Shown here: positions 17,869-25,837 of the stretch, piece by piece
Layout: every line of letters starts with the position of its first letter
Position numbering within the stretch: position 1 is the stretch's first letter
Source of the DNA: Myxococcota bacterium
GTDB lineage: Bacteria; Myxococcota_A; UBA9160; UBA4427
DNA: 35,706 nt
Direction: 5' to 3'
NCBI GenBank assembly: GCA_029941885.1
Contig: JAPYTP010000045.1
Location: forward strand, 1-35,706
Made by a program: the position numbers and the translations under genes
Notes under the pieces: model-generated
The model's database searches: none
What the model saw: only the letters and a program-made list of their open reading frames with translations
Told to the model about the DNA's origin: nothing

Positions 17869-19545
17869 ATGTTCGAAAAAATCCTGATCGCCAATCGCGG
17901 GGAGATCGCCGTTCGCGTCGTCCGCGCTTGCCATCTGTTGGGAGTGGGGTCCGTCGCCATCTATTCCGAGGCGGACGAAGACTCGCTGCACAGACGTCTG
18001 GCGGACGAAGCCGTCTGTTGTGGTCCGGCGCGGGCGACGGAGAGTTACCTCGATGTTGCGAAGATCGTGGAGATCGCGACCCGGGTCGGGGCGGACGCGG
18101 TCCATCCCGGCTACGGATTCCTGTCGGAGAACGCCGATTTCGCGCAGGCCGTGACAGACGCCGGGATCGTGTTCATTGGACCGACGCCCGACGTGATCCG
18201 CGCGATGGGGCTCAAGATCGGTGCCCGGGAGCGGATGATCGAAGCCGGTGTGCCCGTCGTGCCGGGCGGCGCGGAAATCACCGACCCGGCCGAAGCCAGG
18301 AAGGCTGCTGCGGAGATCGGTTATCCCGTGCTCGTGAAGGCGAGCGCCGGGGGCGGCGGCCGCGGCATGCGTCGGGTCGAGCAGGAGTCGGAACTCGAGT
18401 CGGCGCTCGAGCGCGCCGCCAGTGAGGCGGCGACGTCCTTCGGAGACGGTGCCGTGTATCTGGAGAAATGCCTGATCGGCCCGCGGCATATCGAATTCCA
18501 GATCATGGCCGACTCGATGGGCCACGTGATCCATCTCGGCGAGCGCGAATGCTCGATCCAGCGTCGCCATCAGAAGCTCGTCGAAGAGGCGCCGGCGTTC
18601 GGGATGACCGGAGCGCTCCGGGCGGCCATGGGCGACGCCGCGGTTCGCGCTGCCCGTGCGGTCGACTACGTCGGCGCCGGGACCTGCGAGTTTCTGGTCG
18701 ATGCGCGTGGTGAATTCTTCTTTCTTGAGATGAATACCCGGATTCAAGTGGAGCACCCCGTGACCGAGGCGGTGGCGAAGGTCGATCTCGTCGATCTGCA
18801 GATCCGGATGGCGGCAGGCGAGGCACTGTCGATCACCCAGAAGGATGTCTCGATGACGGGACATGCGATCGAGGCACGGATCTACGCGGAGGATCCGGAC
18901 AAGAATTTCATCCCGTCGCCGGGGCCGATCGTCGCCTGGTCCGCGCCGAGTGGACCGGGGATTCGTCTCGACTCTGGATTCGAGGGCGGCCAGACGGTGA
19001 CGTCTCACTACGATCCAATGATCGCCAAGCTGATCGCGTACGGAGCCGATCGCGAAGAGGCGCTCGGGCGACTCGCGGCAGCGCTCGAAGAGTTCACGAT
19101 CGCGGGCATCCGAACGGGCCTTCCCTTCTTGCGGCGGGTCTGCGAGAACGAGGTGTTTCGCGATGGCGCCTACGACACGGGGTTCATCGAGAACGAGATG
19201 GCAGCGGGTCCGGAGCCGCTCGACGAGGATTTGCGGGATCTCGTCCTGGCGGTGGTGGCCCATCGCGCGGCGGTGACCGACCCGCGCGGCGCCTCTCGGT
19301 TCGAGGTGGCGCTGCCAAAGACGGAGGCGGTCCTGGCGGAGGTCTTGCGCGGGGGTGACAGGGATCGGGTTCGATTGGGGGATCGGGAGATTCTCCTCGA
19401 TCTGTCGAGCGAGACGGATGCGATCCTGGCGCTCGCGCGAAGCGATGGCCCCCTCGCCCTGACCATCGTGGCTCGCAAGAAGGGCGGTTTCGATGTGGCT
19501 CTGCGGGATCGGGTACTGCGCGTTGCGTGTGGGGATGCGAACTAG
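17869..19545 (+). CDS. accC: Biotin carboxylase subunit without biotin-carrier domain
   Basis: Biotin carboxylase uses ATP and bicarbonate to carboxylate biotin for an acyl-CoA carboxylase. Residues 1-445 form the N-lobe/ATP-grasp/C-lobe unit, with GGGGRGM (161-167), HQKLVEEAP (Lys236) and EMNTRIQVEHPVTE (287-300). About 110 further residues resemble the linker region of acyl-CoA carboxylase alpha chains, but the biotin-accepting AMKM motif is absent and the protein stops at 558 residues, where alpha chains run to about 650-680. The start at 17869 has AGGAGA 6 bases upstream. No carboxyltransferase or BCCP gene lies nearby, so the partner subunits must be elsewhere. No frameshifted carrier domain is visible after 19545. 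Confidence 0.88.
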   Translation: MFEKILIANRGEIAVRVVRACHLLGVGSVAIYSEADEDSLHRRLADEAVCCGPARATESYLDVAKIVEIATRVGADAVHPGYGFLSENADFAQAVTDAGIVFIGPTPDVIRAMGLKIGARERMIEAGVPVVPGGAEITDPAEARKAAAEIGYPVLVKASAGGGGRGMRRVEQESELESALERAASEAATSFGDGAVYLEKCLIGPRHIEFQIMADSMGHVIHLGERECSIQRRHQKLVEEAPAFGMTGALRAAMGDAAVRAARAVDYVGAGTCEFLVDARGEFFFLEMNTRIQVEHPVTEAVAKVDLVDLQIRMAAGEALSITQKDVSMTGHAIEARIYAEDPDKNFIPSPGPIVAWSAPSGPGIRLDSGFEGGQTVTSHYDPMIAKLIAYGADREEALGRLAAALEEFTIAGIRTGLPFLRRVCENEVFRDGAYDTGFIENEMAAGPEPLDEDLRDLVLAVVAHRAAVTDPRGASRFEVALPKTEAVLAEVLRGGDRDRVRLGDREILLDLSSETDAILALARSDGPLALTIVARKKGGFDVALRDRVLRVACGDAN

Positions 19546-19603
19546 CAACTCCCGCCGCTGCCCCGTTCCCACCACGGTTTCGTTCTCGAGCTTGAGGTAC
19601 CCG

Positions 19604-20776
19604 GTGAAGATGTCGAACCGCTCCGTTGAAATCTCAGTCGTGCGGTTCGCAGTCGCGATTCTGACGCTCGCTCTGACGGTCTCCCCCGCTCTTGCGGAGG
19701 AAGGCGGATTCGAGCCCTTCGAATTCGCGCTGATCGGCGACTACCCCTATTTCCCGCGTGACTACGTGGGAATCCCGTTCTTGTTGGACGACCTGCGTGA
19801 GGACGGCGCCATTTCCTTCGTTCTGCATCTGGGCGATCTCCACAATCCGCGTTTCACGGCGTGTTCGGAGCCGCTCTATCGCGAACGGCGGGAATGGTTC
19901 TTCGGGCTCGGTGTGCCCTTCATTCTCACACCCGGGGACAACGATTGGGCGGACTGCGCGGAGGACCGGCTCGGAAATCTGGAAACGATCCGCTCCCTCT
20001 TTTTCGCGGATCCGACCCGAGCGGAGGGCGAGGACGGGTTCTCGCTTCGGTCACAGAGTGAGGGCGAAGAATTTCCAGAGGTGGTCGAGAATGCGATCTG
20101 GGAACGAAACGGCGTCGTCTTTGCCACTCTGCATATGATCGCGCCGGGGATGAATCCCTTGCCGAACGAGACCTCTGAAACCCGCGGCGAGCTGATCGCG
20201 GCCGCCGAGGCCTGGCTCGATGAAGCGTTTCGCGTGGCACACCAGGGCCAGGCGCGCGGCGTCTTTCTCGCGACGCAGGTAAATCTCTGGCCGCTGAGCG
20301 GGAATCCGGAGGCGATGGACCTGGTGCATCCGGATCTGATCGGGGTGAATACGGTCTTCGCCGAATTCGAAGAACGGCTGATCCGCAACATCCGGGAGTT
20401 CGGCGGCCCGGTGATTCTGGCGAACGGCGACACGCACTATTTTCGGGTCGACAAACCGCTCGTCGACCCATATCGGGAGGCGATCCAGACCTTCACCCGT
20501 GTCGAAGGATTCGGGTCGCCCCACGGTCATTGGGTGCGCGTTCGAGTCGTTCCCGATCGCCCCGAGGTCTTCCAGTTCCAACAGGAACTCGTTCCGGAGA
20601 ACCTCTACACGCGGGTCTCCAGAGCTGAGCGTGGGGATGATTTCGAGGAATTCGGGCTGGGCAGACGGAAGATCATCCTGCGGATATTCCAGGCGACTCC
20701 GAAGCTGCTCGCGGTCGTGGGCGCCTTCGCGATCGTGTTGTGGACCGTATCGGGCATCCGTCGGCTCCGAAATTGA
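19604..20776 (+). CDS. Exported, C-terminally membrane-anchored metallophosphoesterase
   Basis: This is a calcineurin-like phosphoesterase of about 390 residues. A signal peptide ends at SPALA (about residue 31). The metal-binding motifs are present in variant form: LIGDYPY, LHLGDLHN, TPGDNDWADC (usual GNHD) and ILANGDTHYFRVD (usual GHTH). A hydrophobic helix near the C-terminus (about 365-383) followed by RRLRN should anchor it, leaving the enzyme outside the cytoplasm. I prefer the GTG at 19604 because GAGG (19594-19597) is 6 bases upstream; the ATG at 19610 is the alternative. It starts 58 bases after the biotin carboxylase. The substrate is unknown. Confidence 0.82.
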   Translation: MKMSNRSVEISVVRFAVAILTLALTVSPALAEEGGFEPFEFALIGDYPYFPRDYVGIPFLLDDLREDGAISFVLHLGDLHNPRFTACSEPLYRERREWFFGLGVPFILTPGDNDWADCAEDRLGNLETIRSLFFADPTRAEGEDGFSLRSQSEGEEFPEVVENAIWERNGVVFATLHMIAPGMNPLPNETSETRGELIAAAEAWLDEAFRVAHQGQARGVFLATQVNLWPLSGNPEAMDLVHPDLIGVNTVFAEFEERLIRNIREFGGPVILANGDTHYFRVDKPLVDPYREAIQTFTRVEGFGSPHGHWVRVRVVPDRPEVFQFQQELVPENLYTRVSRAERGDDFEEFGLGRRKIILRIFQATPKLLAVVGAFAIVLWTVSGIRRLRN

Positions 20777-20822
20777 ATCGAACCCGCGCTGCATCTAACA
20801 AATCGCCGCCGGGCCCCGCGAC

Positions 20823-21617
20823 TCAGTCCTCCCGCTTCGTAACGGCGTGGCCGGCCCTTTCGGCCTTCTCCTTGGCTTCCTTGGCCGCTCGCCTCTCCGG
20901 ATCGAAGAGCCACGCCACGGCGACCCCGGCGAGGTACAAGAAGACCATCGGAACGGCCAGGAAGAGCTGGCTCACGAAATCCGGTGGCGTGAGCAGCGCC
21001 CCGAGGATGAACACGATGAGGATCGCGTAGGGCGTGCCCCTGAAGAGCTGCTTGGCACTCAGGATCCCGGTGATCGAAAGGAAGAACACGAAGAGCGGCA
21101 ATTCGAACGCCACCCCGAATGCAAGGAACAAGCGCGTCGTCAGGCTGAACACTTCCTTCATCGTCCAGGCCGATACGACCCAATCGTTGTCCCAGCTGTT
21201 GAAGAACTGGAAGACCATCGGGAAGACCATCGAGTAGCCGAAGAGCGCTCCGCCGCCGAAGAGCGCCGTCGAGAAGAAAACGAAGGGGAGTACGGCCCGG
21301 CGTTCGTTGTCGTAGAGGCCCGGCGCGATGAAGGACCAGAGCTGATAGAAGGTGATGGGCAGGGTCAGGATGAAGCCAGAGAGCAGCGCGCACTTGATGT
21401 AGGTGAAGAATATCTCGGTCGGTGCGATGGCCTGGAGCTGACTGCCCTTGGCGCCGAGGGCGTCTGTTGCGGGAGCGAGCAGGAAGCCGAAAATTTGCTC
21501 CGCGAAATTGAAGGACAGAATCGCGACGATCACCATCGCCCCGATCACCCAGGCGAGCCGATTCCGCAGCTCCGTCAGGTGGTCGGTGATCGGAAGCGCG
21601 CGCTCATCCACGCTCAT
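20823..21617 (-). CDS. tatC: Twin-arginine translocase subunit TatC
   Basis: TatC is the polytopic receptor of the twin-arginine export pathway, binding the RR signal peptide together with TatB. The 264-residue protein has the conserved cytoplasmic start DHLTELRNRL, six hydrophobic segments, the first-loop region APTEIFFTYIK, and FELPLFVFFLSITG and LTPPDFVSQLFLAVPM in the later helices. The C-terminal tail is highly charged. The ATG at 21617 lies inside the end of tatB (14-base overlap), so the genes are coupled. The frame runs open far upstream, but that part is antisense-like and not TatC. It converges on the metallophosphoesterase gene with a 46-bp gap. Confidence 0.96.
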   Translation of the reverse strand: MSVDERALPITDHLTELRNRLAWVIGAMVIVAILSFNFAEQIFGFLLAPATDALGAKGSQLQAIAPTEIFFTYIKCALLSGFILTLPITFYQLWSFIAPGLYDNERRAVLPFVFFSTALFGGGALFGYSMVFPMVFQFFNSWDNDWVVSAWTMKEVFSLTTRLFLAFGVAFELPLFVFFLSITGILSAKQLFRGTPYAILIVFILGALLTPPDFVSQLFLAVPMVFLYLAGVAVAWLFDPERRAAKEAKEKAERAGHAVTKRED

Positions 21618-22116
21618 CGTCCGTGCCGCGTGGCGTTGCGCCGCCAACGGGCACGTTGCCCAGGGTCGAATCGGCTGATTTCGGCGCTGCGGAGGACGCG
21701 GGCGGGTCTTTCTCCGAGGCTTCGTCGCGATCGCGATGAATGTTCGGGTCAGTATCCAAGGGAAGTTCGCCGGGATGGGCTCGTGGCGAAGCGTCGCGAC
21801 CCGCGGCCGTCTCGGCACTTTCCTCGGAGGCGGACTTCTCTCGGTCAGCCGTGGGGGCGAGATCGTCGCCGGCCTGGGCCGGGCGATCCAGATCCTGAGC
21901 GGGCTTCTTGTTCTTGCCGGTGCCGGAGAGTTCATCGCGCAATTCGTTCTGGAGATCGTCGAGCGCGAGGCTTTGCCGGAGATCGTTGCTCGCGCGACGG
22001 AACTCGCCGAGTCCGCGACCGAGCGTGCGCGCAAGCTCCGGCATCCGCTTCGGTCCGAGGACCAACAGCGCCACCACGAGAATCAGCACGAGTTCCATTG
22101 GACCGATGCCAAACAT
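21604..22116 (-). CDS. tatB: Twin-arginine translocase subunit TatB (TatA/B family)
   Basis: The 170-residue protein starts FGIGPMELVLILVVALLVLGPKRMPELARTLG, a single N-terminal membrane helix, GP hinge and amphipathic helix of the TatA/B type. The Glu in the membrane segment, the length and the position before tatC favour TatB over TatA. The remaining 110 residues are acidic, Ala/Pro/Ser-rich and probably disordered, longer than needed for function. I choose the ATG at 22116 because it begins the conserved helix. No separate tatA is in the window. Confidence 0.9.
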   Translation of the reverse strand: MFGIGPMELVLILVVALLVLGPKRMPELARTLGRGLGEFRRASNDLRQSLALDDLQNELRDELSGTGKNKKPAQDLDRPAQAGDDLAPTADREKSASEESAETAAGRDASPRAHPGELPLDTDPNIHRDRDEASEKDPPASSAAPKSADSTLGNVPVGGATPRGTDDERG

Positions 22117-22283
22117 ACTGGAAGAATCTAGCAGGTCGGGCGTCGTCGCCGGGGACGCAGGGTGGTGCGGAGGACGCCCCTGCATTCGCCGGGCAGGAAT
22201 CTCGGAGGGTGTGAGGGCGAGACCGCGGCAACCCCCCCGGTTTTTTCGCCACGGCCTCGACCCCCAGCTATGACCCTTCGTGA

Positions 22284-22314
22284 TCGGAGTTCCAACGCGA
22301 TGGAATCGCTCCGA
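22284..22314. repeat. Two-step inverted repeat between the PilZ gene and tatB
   Basis: TCGGAG (22284-22289) pairs with CTCCGA (22309-22314) and inside it TTCCA (22290-22294) pairs with TGGAA (22301-22305), giving 11 pairs with a 3-base bulge. It lies in the 258-bp gap after the PilZ stop (22375, minus strand). It has no minus-strand T-tract. It may mark the 3' end of the signalling operon or a regulatory site for tatBC. Confidence 0.45.
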
Positions 22315-22374
22315 GAATGAGACAGGGGGTCGGCCACGCCCCCGATTCGATGCGGCCGACTCCCCTGCTTGAAC

Positions 22375-22782
22375 TCAACCCGAGCCAAGCGCGTGACTGT
22401 TTGAATCCGACCGGGTCGCGAGCGGACTGCGTCTGCGTACGCGCAGCATCAGCCGTTGGCCCGTCTCTTGGAGGATCGAAACGCCCGCGCGGGCGTGTCC
22501 TCCATCGTATTCCTTGCACCAGACGACCCGTGCGAGGCCGTCCACAGCGACCTGGCCGTCGATATCGCGGACGGTCACCTGCAATAATTCGCCGGGAGTG
22601 ACGCGCTCGGGCAGATCGAGACCGAGCCCGGTGTCCGAGCGGTCCTGGGTGTACGCGACACGGCGGTTCTCCGAAGCAAGGCGACGCGGATAGCGGCTGT
22701 ACTCGACCACGTGAACAACACTCTGGCGTTTCTCCAGCCGGAGCGGGGCACCCTGGGGACTCAGTTCAGCAGAAACGGTCAT
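22375..22782 (-). CDS. PilZ-domain protein, probable c-di-GMP receptor
   Basis: This 135-residue cytoplasmic protein carries a PilZ domain at about residues 28-115. Both c-di-GMP contact motifs are visible: RxxxR as RYPRR (30-34) and D-x-S-x-x-G as DRSDTG (47-52), followed by beta-strand segments ending in GLARVVWCKEYDGG. It should bind c-di-GMP and act through a partner, so it is a single-domain response protein. Its ATG overlaps the stop of the REC-HD-GYP gene (ATGA at 22779-22782), so the two are coupled: one degrades c-di-GMP and the other senses it. The C-terminal 20 residues are low-complexity. Confidence 0.85.
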   Translation of the reverse strand: MTVSAELSPQGAPLRLEKRQSVVHVVEYSRYPRRLASENRRVAYTQDRSDTGLGLDLPERVTPGELLQVTVRDIDGQVAVDGLARVVWCKEYDGGHARAGVSILQETGQRLMLRVRRRSPLATRSDSNSHALGSG

Positions 22783-24053
22783 GCGGCACCTCGGCTGTCG
22801 GTGGAACGGCTCACCGGGTAGATCGCTTCGAAGGGGTCGCCCGCGTTCGGTTCGTCCCCGGACAGGGGGCCCGCCTCGCCGAGGGCGTCGGTCGCGCCGG
22901 CGGCGACGAGCTCACAGAAGAAGCCGACGAGCCTCGGATCGAACTGTCCCCCGCCCTCGCGACGGAGTTCGATCAACGCTTCGACATGTGTGCGTGCGCG
23001 TCGATAGGGTCGATCGCAGGTCATTGCGTCGAAGGCGTCCGTGATCCCGACGATGCGGGCAGACAGGGGGATCGCCTCTCCGAAGAGGCCATCCGGATAG
23101 CCCGAGCCGTCGAAGCGCTCATGGTGGTGACGCACCGTCTTGGTGAGGGTCGCGTCGAAGCCGAGCGGGAGCAGGAGGCTCTCTCCGAGCGTCGGATGCG
23201 TCCGAATCGATTCGAGCCGCTGGGGTTCGGGCATGACGGCGCCCGCGAGTAGATCACTCGGCGCACCGACCTTGCCGATATCGTGCAGGAATCCGGCCAT
23301 TCGCACTTGATTTCGTTCTGTTCGCGAAAGATTGAGGCCCGCGGCGAGGAGGTCGGCATAGAACGCGACCCGACGCGCGTGACCGCGCATGAAGAGGTCG
23401 CGGCTCTCGATCGCTTCCGCCAGGAGCTCGAGAAATTCGATCGTGCCCGCGCCGCCGAGCCGGTTGTCACCGGCGTCGGAAGAGAGGAACAGTTCCTCGA
23501 GGATCGCGGGCAGCCGCCTCTGGGCAAGCGGGCTCGAGAGGAGCTCGTCCGGGACACGTTCCGGGTCTTGATCGCGAGTTTGTGCCCGGCTGATTCCTTC
23601 GAGGAGAGAGACCATTTGTGCGCGGCTGGCGCGTCGGTCGAGTGCGCGCTCGACCGAGGTGGTGACGCGGACAACGTCGAAGGGCTTGGTCAGGTAGTCG
23701 AAGACGCCGTGGCGGATGCCCTCGACGGCGGTTTCGATCGAGCCGCAGCCCGTGATGATGATGATCTCGGTCTGGGGGAATTCGGCGCGGATCGTGCGCA
23801 TGAGTTCGTCGCCCTTCATGCCGGGCATGTTGAGATCGACGGTGACCAGATCGATGGCAGTGGTGCGGAGCAACCCGAGTGCTTCGGCCGCGTTCGGCGC
23901 GCAGAGCACATCGTGGTTGCCCGACAGAATCATGCGAAGCGATTCCCGCGGTCCCCGCTCGTCATCGACGATCAGGACCCGGGACCGACCCACGCTGGTC
24001 CGCGGAATCCAGGAGCCATCGCCGGCCTCGAAGGGTGTGTTTTCGCTTTCCAT
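22779..24053 (-). CDS. Response regulator with HD-GYP c-di-GMP phosphodiesterase domain
   Basis: This 424-residue protein has a receiver domain (about 24-140, phospho-acceptor Asp73 in LVTVDLNMPG, Lys123 in LTKPFD), a linker and an HD-GYP domain (about 205-385). The HD-GYP core is complete: His225 in RGHARRVA, FLHDIGK with the HD pair at 257-258, RHHHERFDGSGYPDG with GYP at 318-320. It should hydrolyse c-di-GMP when phosphorylated. No Shine-Dalgarno sequence precedes the ATG at 24053, and a sigma-54 core at 24067-24081 predicts a start only 2-4 bases upstream. Either the mRNA is almost leaderless or translation starts at the GTG at 23993 (codon 21), just before the receiver. Confidence 0.93.
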   Translation of the reverse strand: MESENTPFEAGDGSWIPRTSVGRSRVLIVDDERGPRESLRMILSGNHDVLCAPNAAEALGLLRTTAIDLVTVDLNMPGMKGDELMRTIRAEFPQTEIIIITGCGSIETAVEGIRHGVFDYLTKPFDVVRVTTSVERALDRRASRAQMVSLLEGISRAQTRDQDPERVPDELLSSPLAQRRLPAILEELFLSSDAGDNRLGGAGTIEFLELLAEAIESRDLFMRGHARRVAFYADLLAAGLNLSRTERNQVRMAGFLHDIGKVGAPSDLLAGAVMPEPQRLESIRTHPTLGESLLLPLGFDATLTKTVRHHHERFDGSGYPDGLFGEAIPLSARIVGITDAFDAMTCDRPYRRARTHVEALIELRREGGGQFDPRLVGFFCELVAAGATDALGEAGPLSGDEPNAGDPFEAIYPVSRSTDSRGAA

Positions 24054-24066
24054 GGTTCAGGTAACC

Positions 24067-24081
24067 GCAAGCGTCGTGCCA
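24067..24081 (-). promoter_or_regulatory. Sigma-54 promoter core for the REC-HD-GYP / PilZ operon
   Basis: On the minus strand the bases read TGGCACG-ACGC-TTGC, a perfect match to the -24/-12 core, with exactly 10 bases between the GG and GC. The predicted start is near 24055-24056. It is the only perfect sigma-54 core I found in the window. The gene upstream encodes a GAFTGA-containing activator, which makes the assignment functionally coherent. Confidence 0.8.
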
Positions 24082-24247
24082 TTCGAGACGGGTCGATGCG
24101 AAAATCCGTAAGTACTGGAAAAAGCAGATAAAATTGATGTAGTACCGACGGGAAGAGGATCGGATCGACAAGCTGGGATCCGCCGCCACGCGCGCCTCGA
24201 GCCGGATGTGGTTCGCAACTGGGTGATTTCAAATGGAAATCCGTGGC

Positions 24248-24298
24248 GTACCGATCGGAACGGCCGTGTCGATCATTCGGTACACCGGCGAACGGCCG
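24248..24298 (-). promoter_or_regulatory. Phased direct repeats, candidate activator (UAS) sites
   Basis: GTAC-N6-GAACGGCCG occurs at 24248-24266 and at 24280-24298, exactly 32 bp (three helical turns) apart. GTACCGA (24248) and TCGGTAC (24277-24283) also form an inverted repeat, as do GTGTCG (24266-24271) and CGACAC (24297-24302). The block is 167-231 bp upstream of the sigma-54 core, within the range of enhancers bound by NtrC-family activators. A rival reading is the 3'-end hairpin of the NtrC-type gene, but no T-tract follows. Confidence 0.55.
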
Positions 24299-24361
24299 AC
24301 ACCGTGCGTCGGGGAGCTGACGCTTCTTTGGAGTGGCGTCGGCGCTGTCCGACCGCGTGCC

Positions 24362-25744
<1,383 letters not shown>

Positions 25745-25837
25745 ACCGCGAGCTTATCACGCCCGTTGCGTAGCGGTGCGGACACTCCGCCGCAGGGGTC
25801 CGATATGGGCGAAGGCGTCCAGGGTCGGGACGCGTCT

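Larger units (their letters stand above)
24054..24361. other. 308-bp regulatory intergenic region of the signalling island
   Basis: No gene is present. On the minus strand, the order from upstream is the end of the NtrC-type gene (24362), two phased direct repeats (24248-24298), an AT-rich stretch (about 24100-24147), then a sigma-54 core (24067-24081) and the HD-GYP start. GTAC occurs four times (24112, 24142, 24248, 24280), in pairs 30 and 32 bp apart. The AT-rich stretch contains ATCAA on the minus strand (24138-24134) followed by T/A bases, a partial match to an IHF site. Confidence 0.6.

Noticed and set aside
17794-19575. Long minus-strand open frame antisense to the biotin carboxylase
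   Set aside because: Composition is Arg/His/Asp-rich and no family is recognisable; the plus strand has intact carboxylase motifs.
19546-19603. Frameshifted biotin-carrier domain after the biotin carboxylase
   Set aside because: Only 58 bases separate the stop from the next gene, and no AMKM-like coding sequence appears in any frame.
20847-22214. Plus-strand open frame opposite tatC and tatB
   Set aside because: It mirrors the codons of the tat genes, has no domain or ribosome-binding site, and tatBC are unambiguous.
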